NCBI GenBank assembly: GCA_028874985.1
Contig: JAPPGI010000228.1
Span: 1 to 63,571, forward strand
Length of the DNA stretch: 63,571 nucleotides
Reading direction: 5' to 3'
From: Gemmatimonadota bacterium
GTDB lineage: Bacteria; Gemmatimonadota; Gemmatimonadetes; Longimicrobiales; Gaopeijiaceae
The position numbers and the translations under genes were made by a program. Of the stretch, positions 1-9,334 are shown in pieces. Below the pieces are notes generated by a model that was not told the origin of the DNA, searched no databases, and saw only the letters and a program-made list of their open reading frames with translations. Within the stretch, counting starts at the first letter, position 1, and every line of letters starts with the position of its first letter.

Positions 1-35
1 GCGCAGATCGTGCGGTCCATCGCGAGAGGAATCGA

Positions 36-1208
36 ATGATGGCACGCACGAAACGAAGTCGGCGCTCCTACGGCGCCGGCGAATGGGGCCGGAACCGGGT
101 CCGGGTGTTCCCGGACCCAAAGACCGGCCGATACCAGATCGAGTGGCGCGAGAACGGGCGCAGGCTCACGAGGTCGCTCAAGCACCGCGACTGGTCGCGG
201 GCCAAGAGGCAGGCCGACGAGGCCGCCGCTGGCCTTTCGGGGCTGGGGCTGAACGGACGGAAGGACGCCGAGCCCGAGCCACTCACGCTGGGAACGCTTC
301 TTGAAATCTACGGTGAGGAGGTGACGCCCACCAAGGCGGAGACTTCTCAGAGGTCCGATCGGGCCGCGACGAAGATGTTTCTGCGGTTCTTCGGTCGAGA
401 CCGGAAGCCAGAGACGCTGTCGCGGAGGGACTGGGACCGGTTCATCCGGGCGCGGCGCGCGGGCAAGATCGGCCCGAGCGGCAGGCCCGTGTCCGACCGG
501 ACCATCGAATGCGATCTGAAGTTCCTGATCGCAGTCTTCAACTGGGCCGCCAAGTCGAGGGACGAGGCGGGGCGGCTGCTCCTCGGCTCGAACCCGCTGA
601 AGGGCCTGAAGACACCCACGGCGAAGAATCCGGTCAGGGTCGTCCTGCTGGAGGAGGAATACCACGCGCTGGTCCGAGTCTCCCGGAAGATGGACTGGCG
701 ATTCCATGTCGCCTTGGTGCTCGCGCACGAGACCGGACACCGTATCGGGGCCATCCGCAAGCTCCGGTGGACGGATATCGACCTTGAAGGCGGAGTGGTG
801 CGGTGGCGTGCAGAGCACGAGAAGACCGGCTACGAGCACACCACGCCGGTAACCGCCGAAGTCCTGGACGCCTTGGAAGAGGCGCGAAGGGAGAATCCCG
901 GAAACGGGGACGCTCCGGTGCTACCCGCATCCACGGATGCCTCAAGGTGCGCGGGACGTTCGCTGGTCCGCTACTGGTGGAACCGAGCCGAGAAGCTCGC
1001 CGGTTTGGAACCCCAGCGCGGCAGGGGCTGGCACTCGCTGAGGCGGAAGTTCGCCAGCGACCTGATGGACCAGCCCCTCAAGGTGCTCTGCGAGTTGGGA
1101 GGCTGGAAGACGGCCAAGACCGTCCTTCAGTGCTACCAGAGGGCCGACGAGGACCGGCTTCGAAAGGCGCTCGCGAGCCGCCGCACCAACGCGCTCGATC
1201 CCGTTTAG
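36..1208 (+). CDS. Tyrosine recombinase / phage-type integrase
   Basis: Site-specific recombinase of the lambda-integrase family, 390 residues. A basic N-terminal arm is followed by a SAM-like core-binding domain (about residues 88-200) and a C-terminal catalytic domain. The visible catalytic set is Arg236 (in GHRIGAIRKLRW), His333 and Arg336 (WHSLRRK), Trp357 (GGWK) and Tyr367 (CYQ), so the active site looks complete. The start may be the ATG at 36 or the adjacent ATG at 39; the purine-rich GAGAGGA at 24-30 suits the second slightly better. It is the first gene in the window, so any element it belongs to would lie upstream or end close by. No attachment site is recognisable. Family assignment is firm; substrate and mobility are unknown. 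Confidence 0.93.
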   Translation: MMARTKRSRRSYGAGEWGRNRVRVFPDPKTGRYQIEWRENGRRLTRSLKHRDWSRAKRQADEAAAGLSGLGLNGRKDAEPEPLTLGTLLEIYGEEVTPTKAETSQRSDRAATKMFLRFFGRDRKPETLSRRDWDRFIRARRAGKIGPSGRPVSDRTIECDLKFLIAVFNWAAKSRDEAGRLLLGSNPLKGLKTPTAKNPVRVVLLEEEYHALVRVSRKMDWRFHVALVLAHETGHRIGAIRKLRWTDIDLEGGVVRWRAEHEKTGYEHTTPVTAEVLDALEEARRENPGNGDAPVLPASTDASRCAGRSLVRYWWNRAEKLAGLEPQRGRGWHSLRRKFASDLMDQPLKVLCELGGWKTAKTVLQCYQRADEDRLRKALASRRTNALDPV

Positions 1209-1525
1209 CGGGAACGAATCGGCGGGAATCCTGACCTCCGATCCCGTAACCTCAATCATCGCATCGCGATGAGAATCTGTGACCTCCCGCCGTTACGTCA
1301 GGGTTTCGCTTCCCCTGCCTGGTAGCACCCGCGTGACATCCTCCCCCCCGCTCACGGGTTTTTCCCGTCAGGTAACGCGCAGGGATTTCCCGTCGAAAAA
1401 TCCGGGTTTTTCCTCTGATCCAAAGGGGTCGGATGACGGCACTTTGTCCGCCGTGTACACGAAACAGCCCCTCGGGACTCGCCGCGGGGCGGGACAAACA
1501 ACCGTTCTCCAAGAGGAAAGACACG
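1209..1525. other. Intergenic region between integrase and giant lipoprotein gene
   Basis: No gene is supported here. It contains two small inverted repeats next to T runs: ACGGG-TTTTT-CCCGT at 1354-1368, and a weaker CCCG...CGGG pair at about 1394-1411 followed by TTTTT. These could terminate integrase transcription or lie in the leader of the next gene. A ribosome-binding sequence AGAGGAAAG lies at 1512-1520, just before the lipoprotein start. No direct repeats resembling an integrase attachment site are obvious. Confidence 0.4.
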
Positions 1526-4500
1526 ATGAACAGACTCAAGCTTCTCGCGATGGCAGCACTCATGGCCATCCCCACGGTCATGGCGTGCGACGACGACCCG
1601 GTTCCGCCGAAGCCTACCGGTTCCATTGCGGGCCGGGTGACCATCGAGGGTCAGGGAATCGACGGGATCACCGTCACCCTGAGCGGCGGCACCACCGCCA
1701 CGACGGCGGGCGGAGGCAACTACCGTTTCGACAAGGTCGAAGCGGGAGACTACACGATCACCATCACCGGCTACCCGATGGGAGGCACCTTCGGCGCCAC
1801 CTCCACATCCGCCGTACTGGACGACGACGGCGAAGTCGTTACCGTGAACTTCGCGGGCTCGTGGATCAGAACATCCGTGATCGCGGGGGCGGTGACGGCG
1901 GAGGGGGACGGCCTGAACGGTGTAACGGTGAAGATCTCGGGCGTTTCCGAATCCGAGATCCAAACCGGCGCCGATGGCCGCTACGCCTTCTCCGGACTCC
2001 GGGCCGGCGACTACTCCGTCGAGATTTCCGGCTTCGATGTCGGCGAAGTGACCTTCGGGAGCACTTCGTCTTCGGCCACCGTGGCGGTGGACGAGTCGAA
2101 GGTCGTGAATTTCGAGGGGACCCATGTGCGCAACTCCGCGATCACGGGCCAGGTCAGCGTCGAAGGCAACCCGCTCGAGGGCGTCACCATCAGCCTGCAG
2201 GGCAAGGGCGAGAACCGGAACTACGAGACCAACGGCGCCGGACAGTACGTGTTCGAGGATCTTCGCTCCGGCGATTACTCCATCGGCATCTCCGGCTACG
2301 ACACCGACGAGTACGGCTTCCAGCCCACCTCGAAGACGATCGCCGTGGCGTCCGGCGAGACCGCCGGCGTTCCCTTCGAGGGGACGGCCCTGCGGACGGC
2401 GTCGATCATGGGTACGATCACCATCGAGGGCGTCGCGCTTGAAGGTGTCACGGTGAGTCTTCGCGGCGGCGGCGAGGACATCTCCGTCGTCACCGGCGCG
2501 GCCGGCCAGTACGCCTTCGACAGGCTGCACGCCGGCGACTACTCGGTCGCCATCTCCGGCTATGACACCGACGAGTACGGCTTCGAGGCCACCTCGAAGA
2601 GCGTCACGGTCGCGCTGAACGAGGCGGCGACGGTCAAGTTCGACGGCATCAACCTGCGCACGGCCGAAATCATGGGCCGGGTGTCGGTCGCCGGGAGCGG
2701 GCTCGGAGGCGTCACGGTCACGCTCGCAGGCAAGGAGGACCGGACCGGCACCACCGGCGCCGACGGCCGGTTCAGCTTCGCGGGCCTGGCGGCGGGCCGC
2801 TATGCGCTCTCCCTCTCGGGCTACGACGAGGCCGAGTACGAGTTCGACGCGAGCGACGAGATCACCCTGGCACTCGGCGAGTCGAGAGTGGAGAACTTCG
2901 TGGGCCGGTCGCTCAGGACGGCCGGCGTCGTAGGCGTGGTGACGGCCGAAGGCGAGGGCATCGCGGACGTGTCGGTGACGCTGATCGGGAGGCGGGACGG
3001 CAACCCGGGCGAGATCCTGGACGAGATGCAGACCGACTCCGGCGGCGGCTACGCCTTCGAGGACCTGCTCGCCGGTACGTACCGGGTCGAGATCGCCGAC
3101 TTCGGCGACGAGTACGACTTCGGGGCCACGATCTGGATTGCCGCGGTCGCGACGGACGAGACCGCCACGGCCGACTTCGACGCGACGATCATCCGCACCG
3201 CCGGTGTGAGCGGCTCGGTGTCGGTGGACGGCGAGGCCCTGACGGGCGTGGAGATCACGCTTGCGGGCGATCACGCCCCGGTCGAGAACACGCTGGAGAC
3301 GGACGCCGACGGCCGCTACGCCTTCGACGGGCTGCGCAGGGGCGCGTACACCGTGACGCTCGCGAACCCGGACGAGGAGCTGTACGACTTCGCCACCCCG
3401 TCGCTGGCGGTGAACCTGTCGGTCGGACAGATGCGGGACGACGTGTCGTTCGCGGGCGAGTTGCTGCGCAAGGCCGACATCAGCGGCCGCGTGCACGTGG
3501 ACGGCGTCGGTCTCGAGGGCGTGACGGTCGCGCTCACGGGCGACGCGGACGCCGAGGCAACCACGGACGGCAACGGCGAATACGAGTTCCCCGCCCTGGC
3601 CGGCGGCGACTACTCGCTGGAGATCTCGGGGTGGGACCATGTCGCCTACGAATTCGAGACGAGCGGCCTGGATGTGCGTCTCGAGGCCGACGAGGCGAGG
3701 ATCGCGGACTTCCGGGGAGAGCACACGGCGACCGCATCGATCGGCGGCGTGTTGTTCCTCGACGAGATCGACGACGACGGCGAGCTCGCCCAGGGTGAGC
3801 CGAACCTGCTCATGGAGATCCCGCTGCTCCTTCACGGACCGGGCGTCCACGATGTCAGCACCGGCGTGTCGACCGCCGACGGAGCCTACTCGTTCGACGG
3901 CCTGAAGGCGGGCTCGTACCGCGTGGTCATCGCCGCGGGCGACTCCCTGAGACAGGAGCTCGGCGAAGCCGGGTACAGGTTCACCGGCAAGGCGATGGGA
4001 GCGATGGTAGAGGTGGCCGCCGGGGCCTCGGAGACGGTGAACTTCCCCTTCCGCATCACGGCGCAGACGATTCTCGTCGGTGCCGCGATGGGGAACGCGT
4101 CCCGGATCGGCGACCCGGTCGGCGATGTCCGTCTGGCACTCTACCCGACCGCCGGGGACGCCAGGAAGGGCACCAACCTCCTCGGCACGGCAACGACCGC
4201 ACCAGGCGGAGACGAAGCCGGATTCGCGGCTTTCGACTTCGCGCGCGAAGACGACGGCGACCGCCGGGTCTTCGCCAAGCTGTTGGAAACGGGGCACACC
4301 GACCTGGCGGCCCTCGACAACGACCTAATCGAGATCAGCTACGAGGCTACCGACCGCGCCACCCGGGTCCCGGCGGCGGTACGGCTTCTCAATACCCGCG
4401 TGAACTTCCGGTGGTGGGTGAGGAGCGATGCCGACGCGAAGGACGGGAACCGGGTCCTGCCGGGCTGGGCCGCGACCAACGGCATCGTGACGGACGGCGA

Positions 4501-7036
4501 CGGCAAGGCCGCCTATTCGGGCAACGTCGATGCGTCCGACCTGCCGGCGACCTTCACCGTGGCGCTCGACACGCGCGCGGACCAACCGGACATGGGCGAG
4601 CGGTGGGTCCAGTCGGGCGAGCTCACATACATTCACGACGGCTTGTCGCCTCCGGCCCTCAACACGGCGGCCGGAAACGACCTGGGTCCGATCCACGTCA
4701 CCTGGACCACGCAGGCGCTCGTGGTCGGCGTGTACCGCGAGGCCGACGACGCGCCCGGCTACACGGACTATCAGAGCAGGCTGCCCGGCGGCGACCACCG
4801 CCCCGCCGCTAGCGTTGGCGAAGAAATGAAAGTCGAGTTGCTGGCGCGGACGGGCGACAACGGTCTTCAGCGCTACGCGTGGGACCACGACGGCAACCCG
4901 CATACCGAGATGAAGGAAGGCTACTCGGCCGTCGGTCCCGACGGCATGGTCCGGTTCGCCGGCATCCCGGCGGACGACGAGATCACCATCCGTTTCCACG
5001 AAGGTGACGACCGCGTCCTGGTAACCCAACTCGAGAACGTCGAAACCCATGGCGGCAATCTGGACATCGGGGCGACCATCGGCGCGTTCGGCACGCTGAG
5101 CGGCGGTGGACCCGAGGTTCGCATCTGCACGGCCTCCGAGGAAACGGGCGACGACGATTGCGCCACCTTCGGGTACCGGTGGACCACCGGTTCGGTGAGC
5201 GGCCGGGTGGGCGGCGAAAGTGGCCACAAGGTCGTTCTGGAGCCCGCGACCGACGGCCACGGCGCACTCGATGACAGCTCGACCAGCGGCGGGAACGGCG
5301 CCTTCGGCTTCACCGGCCTACAGGACGGCGAGTACTCGATCACGGCCTCCGGGACCGCCACCCACAAGGTGGACGGCGAGCCCACGCAGACCGTCTGGGT
5401 CTACCACGACGAAAAGGCCGGCACGGCCGGGACCGACATTGCCCGGTGGACGACCACGAGGATCGCGCTGAAGATCATGGGCTACATCGGAAACGACGCC
5501 GACGGCGACAAGCTGATGCGCGGTGACGAAGCCCTGGCGGGCGTCGCGGTCAGCCTGACCCAGGGTCCCGAGACCGTCGCAACCGTCGAGACGGATGCAC
5601 GCGGGCTGTACGTATTCGAGAACCTGGAAGAGGGACGCTACGTCGTGACCGCGAGCTCGGGCAGCGACTACCTGGTGCTGCGCGGGTTCGACCCCGACAC
5701 CGATGCGGCCATCACCACCGCAACAGCCGTCGCCGACGAGTACCCGGTGCCGCGCGAGGGCAAATACCGCCTGCCCTCCTGGAACTACGAGAACAGCAGC
5801 GCCAACTACACGGCCGTCAAGGTTCGCAAGCCGGCCAGCACGGCAAAGGCCACACTGGTCAACTTCGCGCTCGTGTACACCGACGGCGAACTCTCGGGCG
5901 GGCTCGGGAACGTGAGCGGCAGCGCCGCGGACATCGATCTCCGGATCTACCGCGAACGCGACGGCCAGGTGACCGAAGTGACGACCGACAGCCGTGGGCG
6001 GTTCGAGGCGGGCCGGCTCGAGGAGGGTTCGTACAGGGTCGAGATCGATGATGCCCGCTTTGCGGCACCGTGTCTCACGGCCGCCGACGGAACGCCCGAC
6101 GACGACGGGCCCGACGCCGATGCCGACGGGGTGTGCGATCACCCGGCCCCCCTGGAGCTCAAAGCCGACCTGAGGGGCGGAGAGGCGCTCGTCGACCTGC
6201 CCGTCCTGCACGTCTACGACATCAAGCTCTTCGCCGACGATTCGCTGGGCGATCTGCCGGGCGTCAAGGCGAGGATGCAGGGAAGGTACTCCCGCACCTA
6301 CAACGACACCGTGACCTGGACTCCGGACTGGGTCCGCAAGCCCGACAGCGAGGAGACGCACAACACCACGAGCCTCGGCACCATCAGCTGGGCGTCGAAG
6401 AGCGCCGCCTTCTCCTTCCCGGAGGACGGCTCCATACCCGAGGGCGCCGGCGTCGTGGTAATGAAGGACACCACGGTCTGCGCGGACCATACCTGCGAGC
6501 TGGACTACAACGGGACCGGCACTCCGCGCCGTTCCGCGCGCGAGACCACCCTCACGGTCACGGTCACGGCGGAGAACGGCTACGACGACCACACCTACAC
6601 CGTCGTGGTCGCGCGCGCCAATCCGGTGGGCAACGACATGGAGTCAGACCGGGTGAGGCGCCACAACGCCGACGACACCTCGTACACCGCCGCCGCCGGC
6701 TACGGCACCGCCGACGAGCCCTACACGCTGGAAACCGACAGCGCCGAGGCCGGTTCGCTGAAGCTGCACGTCGACCTGAGGCACTTCGGAATCCTTGGCG
6801 ACAATGCGGCGTGCGCGCAGTCCCTCGTCGTCAAGACCGACCCCGATGAGGAAGAGAAGGACGCCGAGGCCGAGGAAATCGAGGCCGACCCCGACGCCGA
6901 GGACGACATCTGCGCGAACGAGCGCTACACGCTGAGCGTGGCGGAGGAGGGCTCCCGCTACACGCTGCACGTCTACTCGGAAGACGGGGTGGAGAAGGTC
7001 CACCACCTCGAGCTCGGCAGGGGTCCCGAGAACTGA
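1526..7036 (+). CDS. Giant repeat lipoprotein with carboxypeptidase-regulatory/Cna-B-like domains
   Basis: Predicted surface or outer-membrane lipoprotein of 1836 residues. The ATG at 1526 is chosen because AGAGGAAAG precedes it and it gives a clean lipoprotein signal peptide ending VMAC, with lipidated Cys21 followed by Asp residues. Residues about 31-735 form eight tandem beta-sandwich repeats of 85-92 residues. Each opens like GxVxxEGxxLxGVTVxLxG and continues with a T(D/A)xxGxYxFxxLxxGDYxVxISGY core, as in CarboxypepD_reg/SdrD-B domains. More divergent copies follow at about 736-830, 1210-1300, 1310-1390 and 1445-1510. The C-terminus has a cadherin-like beta-sandwich segment ending in YTVVVARANP and an acidic tail. 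No enzymatic motif was seen. A role in adhesion, as a matrix scaffold or as an extended stalk is inferred from architecture. The DNA repeats have a period near 265 bp. Confidence 0.85.
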   Translation: MNRLKLLAMAALMAIPTVMACDDDPVPPKPTGSIAGRVTIEGQGIDGITVTLSGGTTATTAGGGNYRFDKVEAGDYTITITGYPMGGTFGATSTSAVLDDDGEVVTVNFAGSWIRTSVIAGAVTAEGDGLNGVTVKISGVSESEIQTGADGRYAFSGLRAGDYSVEISGFDVGEVTFGSTSSSATVAVDESKVVNFEGTHVRNSAITGQVSVEGNPLEGVTISLQGKGENRNYETNGAGQYVFEDLRSGDYSIGISGYDTDEYGFQPTSKTIAVASGETAGVPFEGTALRTASIMGTITIEGVALEGVTVSLRGGGEDISVVTGAAGQYAFDRLHAGDYSVAISGYDTDEYGFEATSKSVTVALNEAATVKFDGINLRTAEIMGRVSVAGSGLGGVTVTLAGKEDRTGTTGADGRFSFAGLAAGRYALSLSGYDEAEYEFDASDEITLALGESRVENFVGRSLRTAGVVGVVTAEGEGIADVSVTLIGRRDGNPGEILDEMQTDSGGGYAFEDLLAGTYRVEIADFGDEYDFGATIWIAAVATDETATADFDATIIRTAGVSGSVSVDGEALTGVEITLAGDHAPVENTLETDADGRYAFDGLRRGAYTVTLANPDEELYDFATPSLAVNLSVGQMRDDVSFAGELLRKADISGRVHVDGVGLEGVTVALTGDADAEATTDGNGEYEFPALAGGDYSLEISGWDHVAYEFETSGLDVRLEADEARIADFRGEHTATASIGGVLFLDEIDDDGELAQGEPNLLMEIPLLLHGPGVHDVSTGVSTADGAYSFDGLKAGSYRVVIAAGDSLRQELGEAGYRFTGKAMGAMVEVAAGASETVNFPFRITAQTILVGAAMGNASRIGDPVGDVRLALYPTAGDARKGTNLLGTATTAPGGDEAGFAAFDFAREDDGDRRVFAKLLETGHTDLAALDNDLIEISYEATDRATRVPAAVRLLNTRVNFRWWVRSDADAKDGNRVLPGWAATNGIVTDGDGKAAYSGNVDASDLPATFTVALDTRADQPDMGERWVQSGELTYIHDGLSPPALNTAAGNDLGPIHVTWTTQALVVGVYREADDAPGYTDYQSRLPGGDHRPAASVGEEMKVELLARTGDNGLQRYAWDHDGNPHTEMKEGYSAVGPDGMVRFAGIPADDEITIRFHEGDDRVLVTQLENVETHGGNLDIGATIGAFGTLSGGGPEVRICTASEETGDDDCATFGYRWTTGSVSGRVGGESGHKVVLEPATDGHGALDDSSTSGGNGAFGFTGLQDGEYSITASGTATHKVDGEPTQTVWVYHDEKAGTAGTDIARWTTTRIALKIMGYIGNDADGDKLMRGDEALAGVAVSLTQGPETVATVETDARGLYVFENLEEGRYVVTASSGSDYLVLRGFDPDTDAAITTATAVADEYPVPREGKYRLPSWNYENSSANYTAVKVRKPASTAKATLVNFALVYTDGELSGGLGNVSGSAADIDLRIYRERDGQVTEVTTDSRGRFEAGRLEEGSYRVEIDDARFAAPCLTAADGTPDDDGPDADADGVCDHPAPLELKADLRGGEALVDLPVLHVYDIKLFADDSLGDLPGVKARMQGRYSRTYNDTVTWTPDWVRKPDSEETHNTTSLGTISWASKSAAFSFPEDGSIPEGAGVVVMKDTTVCADHTCELDYNGTGTPRRSARETTLTVTVTAENGYDDHTYTVVVARANPVGNDMESDRVRRHNADDTSYTAAAGYGTADEPYTLETDSAEAGSLKLHVDLRHFGILGDNAACAQSLVVKTDPDEEEKDAEAEEIEADPDAEDDICANERYTLSVAEEGSRYTLHVYSEDGVEKVHHLELGRGPEN

Positions 7037-7077
7037 TCCCGCAGCCCCCTCTCGAAGTCATGGGAGGTTCACGGATC

Positions 7078-7109
7078 TCGCCCCCGTCCGGTTCGCCGGG
7101 CGGGGGCGA
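7078..7109. terminator. Strong GC hairpin with TTCG tetraloop between convergent genes
   Basis: A 14-bp stem (left arm 7078-7091, right arm 7096-7109, one G-U pair) closes a TTCG loop, a very stable RNA hairpin. It lies in the gap between the convergent ends of the giant lipoprotein gene and the TonB-domain lipoprotein gene. It can therefore serve both strands, although no long U tract follows on either side. Confidence 0.7.
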
Positions 7110-7115
7110 TGCTCG

Positions 7116-7493
7116 TCAACGGGCCCGGAAGTGGATCGGCAGCTGAATCCACACCGGAACAGGTACGCCGCGGTTCAGGGCCGGTACGAAGCGGCTGCAA
7201 CGCGCCACGCGAAGGGCGATGCGGTCCAGTTCCGAGTGACCGGAACTCACTCCGATCCTGACGTCCCTCACGATTCCCTTCTCGTCTACATGAAACCAGA
7301 CGCGCACCTCGCCCTCCACCCCCGCACTCCGAAGCGCCGGAGTGTATTCGCGCTCCAGCACGCTGTCACAGGCCTCGCGATTGGCCTGTTCCGGAGGCTG
7401 GGGTTCACCCGTTGTCGGTTTCGGTGGTCCGGCCGTGGCGCATCCGGCCACCAGCAGGGACAGGGTCGCGAACATCGTTCCGTTCCAGCGCAT
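7116..7493 (-). CDS. TonB C-terminal-domain lipoprotein
   Basis: Small protein (125 residues) with a lipoprotein signal peptide ending LVAGC, a short proline-rich linker and a C-terminal TonB-type domain (about residues 40-125). That domain contains the typical pattern GEVRVWFHVDEKGIVRDVRI, then SSGHSELDRIALRVA and the final PVPVWIQLPIHFRAR. Classical TonB proteins carry an inner-membrane helix and energise outer-membrane receptors. This one is lipid-anchored, and no Asp follows the lipobox Cys, so by the E. coli sorting rule it would go to the outer membrane. It may therefore act as an accessory or peptidoglycan-side factor rather than a true energy transducer; that is inference. It is transcribed convergently with the giant lipoprotein gene. 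Confidence 0.8.
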   Translation of the reverse strand: MRWNGTMFATLSLLVAGCATAGPPKPTTGEPQPPEQANREACDSVLEREYTPALRSAGVEGEVRVWFHVDEKGIVRDVRIGVSSGHSELDRIALRVARCSRFVPALNRGVPVPVWIQLPIHFRAR

Positions 7494-7503
7494 GACGTCA
7501 TGC
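7490..7503. promoter_or_regulatory. 14-bp perfect palindrome over the start codon of the TonB-domain lipoprotein
   Basis: GCATGACGTCATGC is a perfect palindrome covering the start codon (minus strand, 7491-7493) and the bases just upstream. Its position would let a dimeric repressor, or an RNA structure, block initiation. No regulator is identified; the assignment as an operator is inference. Confidence 0.35.
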
Positions 7504-7678
7504 TAACGCACCCACCCCCGCGTCACAAACTCCCTGCACCGAGCAGGGGCGACCGGCCGGCATCCTGTTGCGGTGGGAGCGCCTGCGACCGAGAATGTGA
7601 CGTGGCTTCGGGCGTCTCATGGGATTCCCGTTCACCTTACACCCGGTCACGAGGGAGCAGCGATTTGGAGGCAACCAC

Positions 7679-8077
7679 ATGAAGAGAGACCGCACCGGCC
7701 GGGAAAAGGTGATGATCGCCGCCGCGAGGCTGGCCGCGCACTACCTAGCCGCCGCTGTGAAAGCGGGAGCGGACGGGGGTGAGATCCGTGCCGTGCTCGC
7801 AGACATCGTCCGCACCTCCGGACTGTCGGAGATCTGGATCACGGACGAACACGGCCGGATCGTCCTGGGCTCCGGTGACATGGACTTCGTGTTCCCGCGC
7901 GATCCGGAGGCGGGAACGCAGGCGGCACCCTTCGCCGCACTGCTGCGGGGAACCGAGACCGTGGTGGTTCAGGATCCGCAACCCCGCGATATCGACGGCA
8001 AGGTCTTCCAGTACGTCGGCGTCGCCGGGGTGGACCGCCCGAGGATCGTTCAGGTCGGCCTGTCCGTGGCGTCCTGA
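7679..8077 (+). CDS. Small putative sensor-domain protein (Cache/PAS-like fold)
   Basis: 132-residue protein of unknown function. The ATG at 7679 is preceded by GGAGG at 7667-7671 with 7-base spacing. An N-terminal helical segment (residues 1-50, with AARLAAHYLAAAV) leads to a beta-rich part containing SEIWITDEHGRIVLGS and a final FQYVGVAGVDRPRIVQVGL. That pattern recalls ligand-binding Cache or PAS sensor domains. There is no obvious signal peptide, transmembrane helix, kinase or DNA-binding part, so a stand-alone cytoplasmic sensor or roadblock-like role is possible. It lies alone between genes of other types. The fold call is by eye and tentative; the coding call is firm. Confidence 0.7.
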   Translation: MKRDRTGREKVMIAAARLAAHYLAAAVKAGADGGEIRAVLADIVRTSGLSEIWITDEHGRIVLGSGDMDFVFPRDPEAGTQAAPFAALLRGTETVVVQDPQPRDIDGKVFQYVGVAGVDRPRIVQVGLSVAS

Positions 8078-8212
8078 CGGCGGCAATCTTCGTCCCACCC
8101 ACGCAACCGGGCATCCCGACGTTCCTTGACCAGCGACCGGTCCGTAATCTTACGGAGTCCGATGCGTATTCCGAGTAGGTGGACGTGTCCCAGCAAACAG
8201 GGAGGTGGCACC

Positions 8213-9322
8213 ATGCAACCCATCAGACGAACAGCCCGGCACAGCATTCCGGGTGTGCTGGCGCTGGCGGGGCTGGCGTTCGGCGGCGGTTGTGGCGACC
8301 CGGTCGTCGACCCGCCCGTGCCCGCGACGATCACAATCACGCCGACGATCGACTTTCTTCTTGAGGATGCCGGGCGTACCGTGCAACTGACGGCCATCGT
8401 GAGGGATCGGGACAGGCATGTCATCACGACCGTCGAGGTCGCCTGGTCGAGCAGCGACAGCAACATCGTGGAGGTGTCGGAAACCGGACTGGTAACGGGC
8501 GGAGAGCCTGGAAAGGCGACCGTGCAGGCCTCGGTGGGCCCGCTGGCGTCGGCCGCCAACATCACGGTGGCACCGGGTCCGCGCGCGGTGTTGTACAAGT
8601 TCTACAGAGAGATGGGCGGGGACGATTGGGTTAACAATAGAGACTGGAGGAAGGACACGCCCTACCACATGTGGTACGGTGTGAAGATAGACACTCTCGG
8701 AAGCATCACGGGGCTGTGGCTGCCTTACAACGAGCTGGCCGGCCCGATTCCTCCGGAACTGGGCATGCTGCGGGGTATGAGGGACCTGTGGCTTAGCTGG
8801 AATCGAGTGACAGGCCCCATGCCGCCTGAACTCGGGAATCTGTGGGAGCTGGAGTGGCTTAGACTCGAACACAACGAACTCACGGGCTCTATTCCGCCTG
8901 AACTCGGGAATCTGCGGAACCTGTTGAGCATCCAGCTCTATGACAACGAACTCACGGGCTCGATTCCGCCCGAACTCGGCAAGCTCAAAAGACTCGACCT
9001 GCTGGATTTGGGCGGGAACGCTCTGACGGGGTCCATTCCGCCCGCACTTGGCAACCTCCGGAAACTCAACGAATTGGAACTGGAGCGAAACGCACTGACG
9101 GGTTCGGTCCCGCCCGAACTCGGCAACCTCGGGAACCTCCAGCACCTGAGTCTCATTTGGAACGAACGGAGTGGCCCGCTTCCCATGGAACTGATCGCTC
9201 TCCCCCTCGTCAGTTTCTATTGGGTTTACACGGATCTCTGTGCCCCGCCTGACGACGACTTCCAGCAATGGCTGGATTGGATTTACACACATTATGGGGG
9301 CCCCGACTGTACTTCGGGGTAG
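8213..9322 (+). CDS. Leucine-rich-repeat lipoprotein with Big-2-like domain
   Basis: Secreted lipoprotein, 369 residues. The ATG at 8213 follows GGGAGG and gives a signal peptide ending GGGC. Residues about 30-125 form an Ig-like Big-2 domain (AWSSSDSNIVEVSETGLVTG). Then come a linker containing LYKFYREMGGDDWVNNRDW and seven or so plant-type leucine-rich repeats of 24 residues, of the form LTGSIPPELGNLxNLxxLxL. The C-terminus has a conserved CAPPDDDFQQWLDWI...GGPDC motif with two cysteines that could close a disulfide. It is paralogous to the gene at 10988. The plant-type repeat (also frequent in marine bacteria) suggests extracellular protein or glycan binding; the ligand is unknown. Confidence 0.88.
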   Translation: MQPIRRTARHSIPGVLALAGLAFGGGCGDPVVDPPVPATITITPTIDFLLEDAGRTVQLTAIVRDRDRHVITTVEVAWSSSDSNIVEVSETGLVTGGEPGKATVQASVGPLASAANITVAPGPRAVLYKFYREMGGDDWVNNRDWRKDTPYHMWYGVKIDTLGSITGLWLPYNELAGPIPPELGMLRGMRDLWLSWNRVTGPMPPELGNLWELEWLRLEHNELTGSIPPELGNLRNLLSIQLYDNELTGSIPPELGKLKRLDLLDLGGNALTGSIPPALGNLRKLNELELERNALTGSVPPELGNLGNLQHLSLIWNERSGPLPMELIALPLVSFYWVYTDLCAPPDDDFQQWLDWIYTHYGGPDCTSG

Positions 9323-9334
9323 CTTGTCCGCGGG

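Noticed and set aside
36-1525. Complete integrative element with attachment sites
   Set aside because: Only an integrase is seen; no tRNA target, direct repeats, excisionase or cargo boundary could be found.
1352-4297. Very long open frame antisense to the giant lipoprotein gene
   Set aside because: It is a by-product of GC-rich third positions: Arg/Val/Gly/His-rich composition, no start signal and no motif. Similar long antisense frames occur opposite the TonB receptor (13588-16026), gyrB (47427-49388) and addA (58256-61510) and are rejected for the same reason.
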